The translations under genes were made by a program, and so were the position numbers. The notes beneath the pieces are model-generated. The model worked only from the letters and a program-made list of their open reading frames with translations, did not search any database and had not been told where the DNA came from. A stretch of DNA of 64,000 nt from Tanypteryx hageni (Eukaryota > Arthropoda > Insecta > Odonata > Petaluridae). Below, one piece after another: positions 11,526 through 23,909 of this stretch. The stretch's first letter is position 1. Each line of letters begins with the position of its first letter. The stretch spans positions 71,995,315-72,059,314 of the forward strand of contig CM054116.1 of NCBI GenBank assembly GCA_028673005.1, in the 5' to 3' direction.

Positions 11526-13080
11526 ACGACTAGACAGAGGGAGAGAGAGGGTAATAGAAGCCGAGATGGAGACAGAAAGATAGACAAAGATAGAGAGAAG
11601 AGAGTAGCAGACGTCGCGGAGAGGGGAGGAAGAACGAGAGGGTAAGATGATGAGGTCAGTCTCTGTGAGTGAGATGGAATGGGAGCAGAAAGGGGAGGGA
11701 GGGGCGGTGAAAAGAGGGCGTGCGGCTTTCAGTGACGTAAGGGCGAGGGGAAAAATTACAAAAAAGGAGAGCAGCGAAGTATCGCTGTGTAAGTGCGGTA
11801 CGAAGAGGGGCGGAGATGGGACATGGAGTGGGATGAGAGGAGACAGACGGAGTGGAGAAAGAGATGGGTGGGGAAAAAAGGAAGGGGCTGAACTATGGTG
11901 AGAGAGAGAGTTGAAGAGGAAGAGAGAAATAGGAGGGAGAGGTGGGAGAAGGAGGAAGGGAGAGAGTGGTTCGGAGGGAGTGAAAGGAAGGGAAAGAGAA
12001 GGAGGGAGAGAGAGGGATGGAGGAAAAGAGAGAGGGTGAGAGGGAGGTAGGGAGAGATCGAGGTAGAGAGAAAGAGGGAAGGAGAAAGAGGGAGAGAGAA
12101 GTTGAGAGAAAGGGAGGAGAGAGAAAGAGGGAGAGAGAGAGGAAGGAAGAGAGAGGGAGGGAGGGAGAGGGAGGGAGAGAGAGGGAGGGAGGGTGAGAGA
12201 GGGAGGGAGAGTGAGAGAGGGAGGGAGGGTGAGAGAGGGAGGGAGGGTGAGAGAGGGAGGGTGTAAGAGGGAGGGAGGGAGAGAGAGGGAGAGAGGCAGG
12301 GAGATAGAGGGAGAGAGGCAGGGAGATAGAGGGAGGGAGAGAGAGGGAGAGAGAGGGAGAGAGAGGGAGAGAGAGGGAGGGAGAGAGAGGGAGAGAGAGA
12401 GGGGGAGGGAGAGAGAGGGAGAGAAAGGGAGGAGAGAGAAAGAGGGAGAGAGAAAGAGGGATAGAGAAAGAGGGAGAGAGAGAGAGAGAGAGAGGAAGGA
12501 AGAGAGAGGGAGGGAGAGAGTGGGAGGGAAGGAGAGAGATAGAGGGAGGGAAGAAGGAAGAGGGGGAGATGGGAGAGAGAGAAAGAGGACGAATGAGAGA
12601 GAGTTAGAGAGAGGGAGATAGAGAGAGGACTAGAGCGAGGTTGAAGAGAAGCGGGAGGGAAGTAGGAGAGAAGTGGAAGAGAGGGGGGAAAGAGAGAATG
12701 GGAGAGGGATAGAGGTGGGAGAGGGATAGAGGTGGGAGAGGTATGCAAAGAGGAATAGAGAGGAAGGAAGGAAAGGAGAGTAGGAAGATGTTAGGAAGAA
12801 GATGCGAATAGAGCAAGGCAAAGAGAGAGAGAGAAAGAGAATCGGCGCGACACGGGATGGACAGAGAGGTGAGAGGTAAGGGTTGGTGCAGTGGGAATGT
12901 GGAAGGGAGGGTAAATAACTGGGATGGCCGTGCGATGGATGAAAGGATGGTAGGTGTGGACAAAGGAATGGATTGGAGTGATTCGTGGGTTCGTGTGTGT
13001 CGGATAGAAAAGTGTATAATGGAAGTAAGAGGCGAAAAAGCATACAAGGACGCGAGAAGGAGGATTGGGGAATGAGGACG
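11526..13080. repeat. Polypurine domain with GGGA/GAGA tandem core
   Basis: The plus strand is GA-rich throughout. It is densest at about 11900-12620, where (GGGAGAGA)n and GGGAGGGTGAGAGA units dominate. A 330-residue minus-strand frame and overlapping shorter frames (serine/leucine/proline) follow from the repeat. Complexity rises after 12850 with no gene evidence. Confidence 0.75.
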
Positions 13081-13749
13081 AATGTGAGATCCAACGATCG
13101 TATAGTGTGAAAAAGGAAGATATCCCATCTTGGTTAATTTATTGATTGGTGGAATGTTGTTTGACCTGTAATTTGCGACGTAGATCGTCCATATTTGAGG
13201 AATACCAAGCGCATTTTTTCGTTCGACGAAATTCCCTCAGATATAGACCGTTGTAAGGCGTTTGGCTTGAGTAAACACCTCTTTGGACAAAGCCTTATCG
13301 TTTCTCTTTTGCTTTTTCACTCGATGAAGCGAATGTTATATCTGCTATAGGGTTTATGGAATTCTGTGCTAAAACATAGCTCAAAACGGATTGGTAAAAC
13401 ATTAAACAAATATAATTAAAACCTGTTCAATTCCATTGACAAAAAGGGCTGGTGCAAGTAATATTTTTAGGTGTGGGAAATAAGTCGACAAGGAACGAAA
13501 GAGGAGTGACTGCATCCTAACAAATAAGGGTAAATTGAAGAGTGAGGGATTGCAAGACCATTGATAACAAATGATGATACAAGGCACGTGGGAGCAACAT
13601 TGAATGAACAGCAAAGAAGTGTCGGAATATTTGACAAAAATTACATTTGCCTTATAAATTAAATTAGAGTTTACAGATTCTAAAATATTTTTCTCAGAAA
13701 CAGTTGAAAACATGACATTTTCAAAAAGTATACTTATTTGGCCATGCAA
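13081..13749. other. Spacer, no gene recognised
   Basis: AT-rich DNA. A 122-residue minus-strand frame (13402-13770) has ordinary composition but no motif I recognise, and its start lies in the neighbouring repeat, so it is not called. Confidence 0.35.
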
Positions 13750-13958
13750 TCCGCCTTCATTCGATTTCATGTACGAGTTTGGGCCCTAGATCGGCAAACA
13801 GACCAACATACACACAGACAGCCGGCAAAAACCACTTTAATGGACTCAGGGACACCTAAAACGTGTATTTTCATAAAAATTTCTAAGTCGAATTTTTTCA
13901 GGATCACAATACTTTCTCAATATACTTACGTACATGAATGAGAAAGTAAAAAGGACAC
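13750..13958 (-). repeat. Dispersed repeat, copy 1 (ACTTTCTC-ended family)
   Basis: On the minus strand the unit begins with a small inverted repeat (TACTTTCTCA...TGAGAAAGTA spans the end). It continues through GTATTGTGATC, an AAATTCGACTT block, an ACGTTTTAGGTGTCC block and CTGTCTGTGTGTATG. The same block order recurs at 19.8, 26.0 and 32.1 kb. Similar terminal layouts occur in repeats of other arthropods, but I cannot assign a class. Confidence 0.6.
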
Positions 13959-15234
13959 GGTGAGATCGATAAAATTGTACCTATAAAACTATTCAATCTG
14001 GCCTAAAACCCTAAATAGTTTCGGAATGCGTGATTCATGGCGCCGGTGGAAACCTCAACATGCGACATCTTAACAAGACCGGCGTCTAAACGACCTCGTT
14101 TAAAAACTCGGTTGAAATGGTATATCAGCTCGTACAGAAAAGCATGGTAATGAATAACTGAGATAAAAATCGATAAAATACGATATGCGCCTAAAGCAGA
14201 GCTAAAGCAGACTAAAGCACAAGTCCCACTGGGAAAATTTTAGTTCAATTTTTCCTCAAAAATTCAAAGGGTTCTATCGCGAACGTTGGAGTGCCTTCGT
14301 ATTCTTGCAAACAGGAATGAAAAATTGAGGTAAATTTTATCGATACGACAAGCCGTTTAAAAATTTCAAAAGAAAATCTCAAATTAGAACTTTTTAATTG
14401 AGTCGAGGTTAAAAATTAGTATTTCGATCATGGTTCATCCTTTCATGATCGTTTCTTGGAAATATACGACACCAAAAAAGAAAAACCTGAATATTTTGGG
14501 TGAAAACGTTTTAAAATCACTTCGGCTGAATAATATCTTAGTGATTCATGCGATTTTACTCCTTTTACAAACAAATATACAATTATCTCGTTGACTGATT
14601 CACCGAAAAAAATTTCTCAGAATGAGATATGAAAAGTTAGCTGTTACGACTACGATCACCACTCTTACCCAAGAATCAGAGCCACATACACGTCCAGAAG
14701 AGTACGATGCGACGAGCAAAGACAACCGTTACTCGACTACCGCTGCGCTCAATAACTTAAATATTTTATCGAGCTCGACTTGCGAAGTGTTTTCAAAATG
14801 TCGCCATTTTTCAAGCTTCGCGAGACATTTTTTTTTAACAATTTACCTTTAGATTTAAAGCAACTCGCTCCATAGAACTCCCAACTCGACAAGACGGTGG
14901 CGTTTCTTAAGGACGCCCGAAAAGGTCAACGCTCTCCGGCTGTACAGTATCAAAAAGCATCTGCTTCAACTTCGCGATTTCCGCTGATAACTGATAACGA
15001 ATATTTTCGCAGATATTGAGAGGCATTATGCAGATTGGATTTTAAAGTTGGAGAGAGTGGGTGGTGGGGATCGCGATTCGACTCCGTATTAGCAAGTGGA
15101 AATTTGATAGATAACATTTTATAAGCCTTCTCCTGTCTGAATATCTGATCAAAGTTATATAACCAACTAACGAATTCTCCTTCCTTAACCCGTACGCGGG
15201 CAGGGTTACCTGGATAGACGAAGAAATCAGAGGC
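13959..15234. other. Spacer, no gene recognised
   Basis: AT-rich DNA with no supported gene or repeat boundary. The 76-residue frame at 14622-14852 shows no motif. Confidence 0.4.
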
Positions 15235-15235
15235 A

Positions 15236-15803
15236 CCGCAATTTTCCGATTATAATACGCAGTTTTTTCCTCAAAATACTGGCAAAAACTTAGGGTGCGT
15301 ATTATACATGGTAACAAACGCACATAACTTTTTCTAGTAAGGAAATAATTTTATTTTCGGACATGACTTTCTAAAGAAATTGTACCGACCAGATTTATAC
15401 AAAATGCGTCGTTGGGACATATTTCAATAAATTGTGTCGATCTTGAATAAGCGAGTCAGAAATTAACGTGATATGCTCCTAAATTCTTTCTATCGGCGGC
15501 AAAACGAGAACTGTTATTCCAACCGACCAGATTTATACAAAATGCGTCGTTGAGACATATTTTAATACATTGTGTCGATCTTTAATAAGTGAGTCAGAAC
15601 GTAAAGTGATATCCTCGTCAACTCTCTCGCACGTATATCACTTGGCGGCAAAGCAAAAACTGCATCGATACAGCTAATAATATAGTGAAAAGTTACACTG
15701 ATCTTTATACAAAAAACAAGGCGCGTATTATGTATGGTGATAAGACAACTTTCACAATTCATTCGTAAAAACACGGGTGCGTATTATAATCGGAAAATCA
15801 CGG
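15236..15803. mobile_element. MITE-like element with about 26-bp terminal inverted repeats
   Basis: The left end reads CCGCAATTTTCCGATTATAA and runs on to TACGC. The right end, complemented, reads CCGTGATTTTCCGATTATAA and runs on to TACGC, with two mismatches over about 24 bases. Inside are further GCGTATTATA motifs near 15296 and 15723 and a 138-bp internal direct duplication. There is no transposase. The superfamily cannot be fixed because the target duplication is unclear (TA is possible on the right). Confidence 0.6.
15384..15660. repeat. 138-bp direct tandem duplication inside the MITE
   Basis: ACCGACCAGATTTATACAAA starts at 15384 and again at 15522. Similarity continues through TGTGTCGATCT, AGTCAGAA and GGCGGCAAA to about 15660. 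Copies are clearly diverged, especially in the last third. Confidence 0.75.
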
Positions 15804-15804
15804 T

Positions 15805-16600
15805 AGTTTTATACGCGTCGTGAAGAGGATGGTTTCAGCGGAGGTCAATAACCCCCGCTAAATTGATGAGCAACGCTGCATCTTCAGGAATGCCTCTAAA
15901 ATTCCTTTGAAATTTAAAAAATGTATGAATCACAAAAATCGCACGAAACGCGGACGTGCGTGCCATCTGAAATGCACACAAATTTCTTTTTCTGCCGAGG
16001 CGATGGATTCTCGAGTAGTTTTTTTTTTTAATTTGAGAGAGGTGAATGTGCTCTACCTCAGCGAGGAAATTCTTCCCTCGCATGCGATATTTACGTTAAT
16101 TTTCAAAAAGAGACAGCTGAATATTTCCATGTCGGATCAACTTTTGCCGTTGCGAAGATTCAGAATCCGACGGTGAACGTTTTATGCTTCGATTTTTACT
16201 CGCGTGTGGGTAATCGAGCGGTGATTTATGCGGAGCTGTGGGAAGAATCGATAACAAAATTACGATGAAGCCATCTTCCCGGCATAGAAGATGATATCGT
16301 TTATGGCTTCCCTAAAAATACCTCTTCATGTACGGGCGATCGATCGCGGGATTGTTACATTCACGTAAACCTATGCGGGGTATACCAGGCGTGTTCTTAT
16401 TGATATTTCACTCCGAGTGCATCCGTTTATTGCCTAGCTGAACTAGTTTCAAGTCAAAACTAATATACTCCTTTAAATCGAAAAACCTAGAATCCAGGCA
16501 AGTGCTGAGTGCATCTTAAGCTCGAAACTTCATTCCTATTCCATCTGTGAGGATTAAATAATGACGTTTGGAAATTGAGACGGGCGCGGGAATGGGAAGG
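15805..16600. other. Spacer, no gene recognised
   Basis: Mixed-composition DNA. Two overlapping antisense frames of 82 and 89 residues show no motif. Confidence 0.4.
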
Positions 16601-17680
16601 GAAATAGCGAATGGAAGGTGCCATTTTGATGGAGTGTAAGAGAGATGGAAAAACAAAAACAGGAAAAGGGATGGCTGACAGTCATAGTTGAGAAATAGAC
16701 TAAATTCAGGGAGAGAGAGAAATTGAGGAGTGAGAGTATGAGAGAGAAAGAGAAAAAACCAAAGAGAAGGAGACAGCTAGAGAGGGAGTGAGGGATAAAA
16801 AGGAAGTTGGTCTGTATTTCTGGCTAATCAACCTCTTGAATTTATAAAGCCAGAAAAAATGAAGGAGGGAGAAAAAGAGATGGAGGGAGAAAGAGAATGG
16901 CATAGCGGGAGGAGAAAGAGGAAGGGGGAGGGAGGAATAGAGAGGTAGGGACATAAAGAGAGGGAGGAGAGTAAAGAGGGAAAGAGAGAGGAGGGAAAGA
17001 GAGATACCGAGTAAGAAATAGATGGAGGGAGAGAGGGAGGAAGTGAGGGAGGGAGGGGAGAGAGAGGGGAGAGAGACAGGAGAGAGAGAGGGGGGGAGAG
17101 AGGGAGGGGAAAGAGAGGGAGGGGAGAGAGGGAGGGGAGAGAGAGGGAGAGAGAGAGAAAGGGGGGAGAGGTAGAGAGAGAGTGAGTGATAAATAGAGTG
17201 GGAGAGAGATTGCGAGAGAGAAAGGAGACGTGGATAAATAGAGCAAGAGAGGAAGTGGTGGAAAAGAGACAAAAAGGGACGAGGAACGAAATGGACGCGA
17301 TAGAGGCAAAAAAGGAAAACTCTCGTAAAACGACCGTTCCGATACTGCAAATGCAGCAATAAGCGGAAGCAACCCTCTTCGCATTCATTGCATTCTGGAG
17401 TTGCCGGAATATGAGCGTTTACTCCACACGAAGTGGCGTGACGGAAGACTGAGAAAGGGGAACCACAGGGAGAGGAGGGAGCGGGAGGGAGAGAGAGATA
17501 TATAGAGTGAGTGGGGAGATTCGGATGGGACCGTAAAAAATTGCCGGATCCTTCATAATGGTCGGACTTTGAATCAATATCCAACGAGCGATGCGATTTT
17601 GTCATATCGAGCGGACGTATACAAATCCTCGTCCTTCGTGCAAGAGAGGGAGACGGAGGGAGGGAAAGATAGGGGGAGAG
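16600..17680. repeat. Polypurine (GA-rich) domain
   Basis: The plus strand is GA-rich, most purely at about 16860-17230 with GGGAGGGGAGAGAG units. It is interrupted at 17300-17450 by ordinary sequence. Minus-strand frames of 299, 186 and 180 residues are three frames of the same CT-rich complement and are not genes. Confidence 0.7.
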
Positions 17681-18170
17681 GCTGTTTGGAAATAATTAGT
17701 TTAAAACAGTTCGAGTTCCACGCTGCGGAAGAGACTATCGTTTGATGTGTAAATGTGGTTAAATTTTCCCCTTCAAAAGACTAGTTTCCCTCTCGCTATC
17801 TTTACCGTTGTGAAAAAAAATCGTAATTATCTCGCTCCGCATGAGAAGTTAGTTCGAAGTTTATGAGACATAAAAAAGTTGGAAATTTTTCGTTAGGTGC
17901 ATTTCAATAGCAAACGCGATAATTTATTTATGCTTTTTTTCGATTTGAAGTGTTTTCACCGCGCAAACGTAGCGACTGCTTCCCAATTAACTGCGACATT
18001 TTCCCCTCTTAGAAAGTAAAGGCACGTTTCGTTAATTACGGGATATCTGGAAATGTAATCCTTTGAAACTTGATGTGATTTGTAAATTTTCCCTCGCTTG
18101 TGGTGCGTTTGTATCTTTTTGATCCTAGTAAGGCGACAAGGTGAAGAAATATCAAAGTAATTATTGCGTA
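17681..18170. other. Spacer, no gene recognised
   Basis: AT-rich sequence without a supported feature. Confidence 0.4.
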
Positions 18171-18175
18171 AAAAT

Positions 18176-18290
18176 GGAGGAGTGGCGGTTGACGTTTCTG
18201 TGCCTGAATAAGGTCGTGGGTTCAAATCTTGACGTCGGCATTGAAGCCTGTCCTCGTATCCGTTCCTGCATATACGCTCTTGCATAGGAG
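18176..18290 (+). repeat. tRNA-derived SINE-like fragment, second copy
   Basis: A B-box-like GGGTTCAAATC (18218-18228) follows GGTCGT, with a weak A-box-like TGGCGGTTGAC about 35 bp upstream. The stretch ends in CGCTCTTGCATAGGAG, matching the tail of the fragment at 1.4-1.5 kb. The two share the B-box context and tail but are strongly diverged between. It cannot fold as a tRNA. Confidence 0.4.
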
Positions 18291-18299
18291 AGAAACGTG

Positions 18300-19730
18300 G
18301 ACGCTTTGGTAAAAGAATCATATGAAGTAATAAAATCGTTTCGAAATTTGGAAGTATAAGGTGCGCGATTAAAGCAAAAAAGGAGGAAGTAATAAGAAAG
18401 GTAGGGAAAGGAATGATTGCCCGAGACTGAATGATTAAAGTTCGGAAGTGAAAGTGGAAGAGGGAAAAGATTCCGCAATTAAAACCAACTGAAGAGAAGA
18501 GAAAGTACAGTTGAGAAATGAAATATGTTGTGGTGGACAGGATGATGTCGAGGATCAGCTTTTAACATCTAATCACGGGCCTTTCTGCAGTCAGACTACT
18601 AACATTGATATTATGCTCCCTGTTAATGTGCTGAAGTTTAATGTAATGGCTAAATAAAATTAATAAATAATTGATAATTACCGTTTTCCTTTTGTATTCT
18701 AAAACCAAAGAATGAAAACTGAAATTATATTTCCAGCAAAAGACTCAAGATGTGTGGTATTTTATGCAACCCTTTTGCTCCCAACCTATAGAGAAAGAGA
18801 AAATAGTCATCTGAATGAAAATATAAAGTGAAGTCATCCTTCGGCTCTTTTATAAGGCTTCTTACACCCGTTTCATAACACTTGTATGCCATTAGCTAGC
18901 GCATATTCTGAACTTAAGTATATTCCCCTCACGACTAACGGATCAATCCGTCGAAAAAATTAACCTGCACTCCGAGACTGATATTAAATTATGGATTCCT
19001 ATTCAGTGAATATTAGGTTAACTAATTAAATATTCGAAAAATTTCCTGCAGCGAACCCATATATCCAATGAAGCCCTCCGGATGTAATTAATTTTCTTTA
19101 TCATTCTCTCGTCACAAACCCGCATGAATTACTGGAGGAATTTATAACTAAACTTTCTTTACCATCGTTTCTTCGAGTCAATTTCAGAATGATACCATAT
19201 GGGTACATTCATTGTTAAAAACTTGCACATTTAACAAAAATATACGGACAATATTAGTAATTTCCTCAAACATAGCCACGCACCATTCGTATAATCGGTG
19301 CATCAGACACTGCGCGAACGTTCTCATATTCGCACGATTCTAGTATTCTATGGAATACCCTACTAGTTACATTAATACATATGTACTTTTGCGCGGAAAA
19401 CGTATTCTCACGGTTTGTTTCCTAACAATAATATTCCTGCAGCGCGGGGGGAGCGTGGCGGTAGCCGGGCATAAACTCGATATAATGTCACTGAACAGTA
19501 TACGTATACCCATTTATTTTTGAGAAATAAGGATTACGTTTAAAAAAATTGACCTCTATAATTGGATGAATTTTTATCAAGATCCTTTCAGTTATTTTTG
19601 AGTAAATCGACATTTTGTGAAAATCGACAAGAATAAACCACCCTTCATTTATGATCGATATACACACAAATGCTCGATGTGTTTCATCTTAACAAAGTCT
19701 ATATTCTTGGCGATATCCTACTTAAATACG
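18300..19730. other. Spacer, no gene recognised
   Basis: AT-rich DNA. A short GC-rich block at 19439-19475 (GCGGGGGGAGCGTGGCGG) stands out from its surroundings, but I see no gene or repeat boundary. Confidence 0.4.
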
Positions 19731-19734
19731 AGTT

Positions 19735-19928
19735 TTCACTAGATTATATTTAACAGGTTAATCCCTAGAGAAGCCCGAAGACGACAGCCTAAAGAGAGAC
19801 GGAATTGCAAAAAACCACTTTGAGAAACGGGGGCAGCTAAAAACCTACATATCCACCAAAAACACAATCGAATTTTTTGGCGATCGTAATACTTTCTCTG
19901 CATACCTCTCGTGTTATAAAGTAGAAAA
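19735..19928 (-). repeat. Dispersed repeat, copy 2 (ACTTTCTC-ended family)
   Basis: It has the same block order as the copy at 13.8 kb: AAAACCACTTT, then CTAAAA, an ATCGAATTTTTT block, and GTAATACTTTCTC followed by a degraded GAGAAAGT-like end. It is strongly diverged from the other copies. Confidence 0.5.
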
Positions 19929-21480
19929 AAGTACGTTCAAACCATTCCAAGCTTACGGCATTAGTCCCTTGTAACCCAAAGGAAAAGATTATCCGCCATA
20001 ATCTCCTTCTTGGGCGCTAATGAATAAACGCCTCCTATTCCCTTGCTCGAAAGCTAAAGAGGAGCCTCTTCGACAGCTCGTTGATGGTCGGATTAAATTT
20101 TCTCTTAAAGAACAGTGAATTTAGGGCGATGTGCTTTAAAATGAGATACGATTTGAGGAGAACCGCCTCGAAAGGGTGAGAGATTATGAGCTTTATGGGA
20201 ATTAAATGGATAAGGATATATGAAGTGAGAATTATCGCGAAAGGGAATGGACGGATTGAGAAGGGAACGAAATTTACGCCGTTCTCCAAGGCTATCGACG
20301 AAGGAATTAACTCGAACCTCGGCGAGTTAAACTAGCTCTATATTTATTACCGCTCACTCATCGATCCGTCGATGTAAATCGATATTTACGAATCTGAATT
20401 ATTTCAATTAAAGACAACGAGAACACACGAAGTCATGTTTTGCATATATTTCTGAGCGCTAAATGTATGGAAAATTGTCGTCTTTCACCGCAAAGAGATG
20501 AAAATTTACGTACGTCCTAAAAAACTAACACCTTTTTCGCACGACTTGGATTTTTTTAAAAGTTTGGTAATTTGAGTGCGAAAAAATCATCGAAATACGC
20601 TTCGACATAAATTTTCGAGAGTTGAAATTCTACATTCCTAAATCGCGAAAAAAATATTTTAAAAGGGTATTTATAGAACGTTTGTCCCGTATAGGCGTTA
20701 TAAAATTAAAATAGTTGCGTCAAGATTAAGTGATTTTCACGGCACCAAAAAATAAAATACAAAATGTTTCTTTATTTCGGCAGGGATTTTGCCACGTAAA
20801 GAGTTTTTAAATGGATTTTCCTATGCAGAGGAAGCGCGTATGTGATACTGTCAGCGTTATTTCATGATACGGAGAAAAGGAGCCAAGTGTGCAGAGACTG
20901 CTGAAAATCAACGTCTAGAGTGTTTATGCGGTATTCGTGGACGCCATAAGCAAGTATTTAAAATGGATATGGCTGCATTTTACAATCAACCTAGCAAATA
21001 TATTTGTAAAGTACATATTATTAAAATGATGTTCCCGTACTCGATCGGTAATTAACCGTCTGAAATGTTTGAAAATTTTGGCGTAGCATTTTTTACCAAA
21101 AAATGTAATTAATATTATATTCATACGGAATTAACATCAACTGTAAATATTCATTCAAACACATTGAAAACCATGAGTCTATCCACAAAAAAACATAAAG
21201 CTTCCATTAAAAGCAAACTGACACTAATTTGTAAACGTCCTGCACCACTTCAATTACATAAAAACACGCTAAATGTTGAAAAAGTAAACTCCAACTCTTC
21301 GATTTTATCAAATTCCTGTGTTTTCTAGCGTTTCTTCACGAAACTTTGCTCTGAAATCGATTTCTCGCGTGGCTAACATTTTAAAATTTTAAACTATGGT
21401 AACCTTCTCCGTCTACCCGAGTTACCTTCTCCGAGTCTATCTTTTAGAAGAGGGACCAAGGGCTTTAAAGTAGACACACA
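19929..21480. other. Spacer, no gene recognised
   Basis: AT-rich DNA. Frames of 84, 63 and 66 residues have no recognisable motif. Confidence 0.4.
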
Positions 21481-22830
21481 GATAGGACGACGAAATAGCC
21501 TAAGCTGAAAAAAGGTAGAGAGAGAAAGAGGTGTAGGGAATAAGAGAGGGAGAGAGAAAGAGGAAGAGACGAGAAGACAGAGAAAGAGTGAGAGATAGAT
21601 AAGAGGAAGGTGAGAGAGATGGCGGGAGAGAGATGGCGGGAGAGAGAGTGAAAGATGTGGAAGGTTGGGGAAAAAGAGGGGGAGAGAGAGGAGAGGGAGA
21701 GAAAGGGAAGGAAAGGGAGGTGAGAAGGCGGGAGAGAGGATGAAAAGGGGAGAGAGAGGGAAATGGAAAGAGGTGATAGATGGAAAGAAAAAAAGGTAGA
21801 AAGAGAGAAGAGATGAACATAGAGAAGAGAGAGATGAAAAGAGAGAAGAGAGAGATGGAAAGAGAGAGGGAGATAAAAAGAGAAAGGGAGATAAAAAGAG
21901 AGAAGGATATAGAAAGAGGAGATAGAAAGAGAGATGAAGAGAGATGGAGGGGGAGGTGAGTGAGATGGCGGGAGAGAAAGTGAAATAGATTGAAGGAAAG
22001 AGAAAGATAGGGGAAGAGAAGAGAGGAGGAGAGGAGAGAGGGAAAAGGAGAGGGAAAAGGAGAGGGAGAGGGAGGTGAAAAGGCGGGAGAGAGGATGAAA
22101 AAGGGAGAGAGAAAAATGAACAGAGAGATGATAAATGTAAAGAAAAGGAGATAGAAAGACGAAGAGAGATAAAAATAGAGAAGAGATGGAAAGAGAGAGA
22201 TAGAGAGAGAGTTGGAAAGAGAAATAGAGAGAGAGATGGAAAGAGAGAGAGAGAGATGGAAAGAGAGAGAGATGGAAAGAGAGAGAGAGATGGAAAGAGA
22301 GAGAGATGGAAAGAGAGGGAGATAAAAAGAGGGAGAAGGATGGAGAGAGGGAGAGAGATGGAAAGATGGAAATGGAACAGATAAGGGAAAGGAGAGAGGT
22401 AGAGTGAAGGACAAAGAGAGGCGAGTGCAAGGCGCAGGAAGGGGAAGGAAGAGAGCAGGAGGTGAGGTAAGGTAGGTGAGGCAAGGGAGATGAGGTAAGG
22501 GAGGCGAGGCAAGGGAGGTGGCCGGAATATGCGGCGGAATAGAGGGCGTCGTGCCGAGTACGAGGAAAGGAAATTCAAGGTGAAGAAAAGACAAGCGATT
22601 AACCTCTTATGGTGGAATGAGGAGGGGAAGCTCGCAGAGATAGAGAGAGACAAAGAAGAGCGAGTTGAATGTTTGTCGCGGGTTGGGCGGGAGAAAGAGG
22701 GAAAAAAAGGGCGTGAGAGTAAATGTTGTGGGAACCCTCGGTCGGTAACGGGGTGGAGAGGAAAGAGGAAGTTGCTGGGAAAGGTGATAAAATGCCCAGA
22801 AGGGTTGTGACCTCCGTGAAGGGGGAGCGG
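21480..22830. repeat. Polypurine domain with GATGGAAAGAGAGA units
   Basis: The plus strand is GA-rich, with regular GAGAGAGATGGAAAGA repeats at about 22170-22320 and similar looser units at 21780-21930. The 419-, 364- and 339-residue minus-strand frames are overlapping readings of the same CT-rich complement. Confidence 0.75.
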
Positions 22831-23851
22831 GGGTCTGGGAGTTCTGGGTCACGAGTGCTCAAGGCGCGAGGTGCCGAATGAGATTCAATAACAAATATCC
22901 GTTTATCCGCGCCGCTCAATGCGCCAAAAACTCGAGAAGGGGCGGCGGCTTCGCCTCGTTTAATAACGATTTTTGGCTTACTGTCAAGGGTCAAGGAGAT
23001 GGGTTTCGGACAAGGCGATTTTTAGAGGGCGGAAAAAAGGGATAATCGCGAAATACGTTGACATGCACTATGCGATGATACTGAAGATTTTTTAATAAGT
23101 ATTGGTCCTAAAATTCCGTAATCTCAATTTTTTAAGCTACTTCACTTCATTCTTGCCTTAACATAATACGAGGTAGAACATAGCAGTCATTTTCATAATC
23201 TGAGGCCCGCTAGCGCCCAGAATAAAAATAAAATAAAAATTCTAAGTAACTTTAAGGAGAAAATTCATACTCTGTGTAGCATGTTCCCGATTTTTAATAT
23301 CGACATGCTTATTCTCATGAATATATCTTCCTATAAATCACGCATCTCAACACTAAACTATGCTGAAAAAACATTATCGTCGTTATATCCGTTTATAATA
23401 TCTTGATTTCAGCGAGTAGACTTTCAGATTAACTTCATCCAAAATAATAATTCTGAAAAGAAAGATAAGAGCAGAAGTTACTATTTGGTTTAATCTAATC
23501 TTGGAGGCGATAAAACCTGACTGAAATGATTTATAAGGTAAAATATATCCTGATTTTAAATATTATATGCACATATATTCTACAAGCCACAAAACGTTCA
23601 ACAGCTTAAGTATTTTAGCATTAAATAGATAATGTTCTGAGTGATATAAAAACTTTAAGACCATATTTCGGTGATTTTAGATTATTTAAAACACTCGCAT
23701 CTTTCCGTCAAGTAATAAAGAAAAGTTACCTAAACTAGCCCATTGTTTGATGACTCTTATAAAATGGTATAAAATTAAAAGATTTAAGGGAGAAAATATC
23801 GTTTTTAGTTCAATGGTGATGCCATCTACAATAGGTCGGAATAAAAAAGGC

Positions 23852-23855
<4 letters not shown>
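22831..23855. other. Spacer, no gene recognised
   Basis: A GC-richer start (22830-23030) passes into AT-rich DNA. No supported feature. Confidence 0.4.

Positions 23856-23907
<52 letters not shown>
23856..23907. repeat. (TA)n microsatellite, 52 bp
   Basis: Uninterrupted alternating T and A. It is likely to be length-variable. Confidence 0.95.

Positions 23908-23909
<2 letters not shown>

Noticed and set aside
13402..13770. 122-residue minus-strand ORF as a gene
   Set aside because: Composition is ordinary but no motif is recognised and its start lies inside a dispersed repeat. No splice or promoter evidence.
21394..22653. 419-, 364- and 339-residue minus-strand frames
   Set aside because: Three overlapping readings of the same GA-rich domain.
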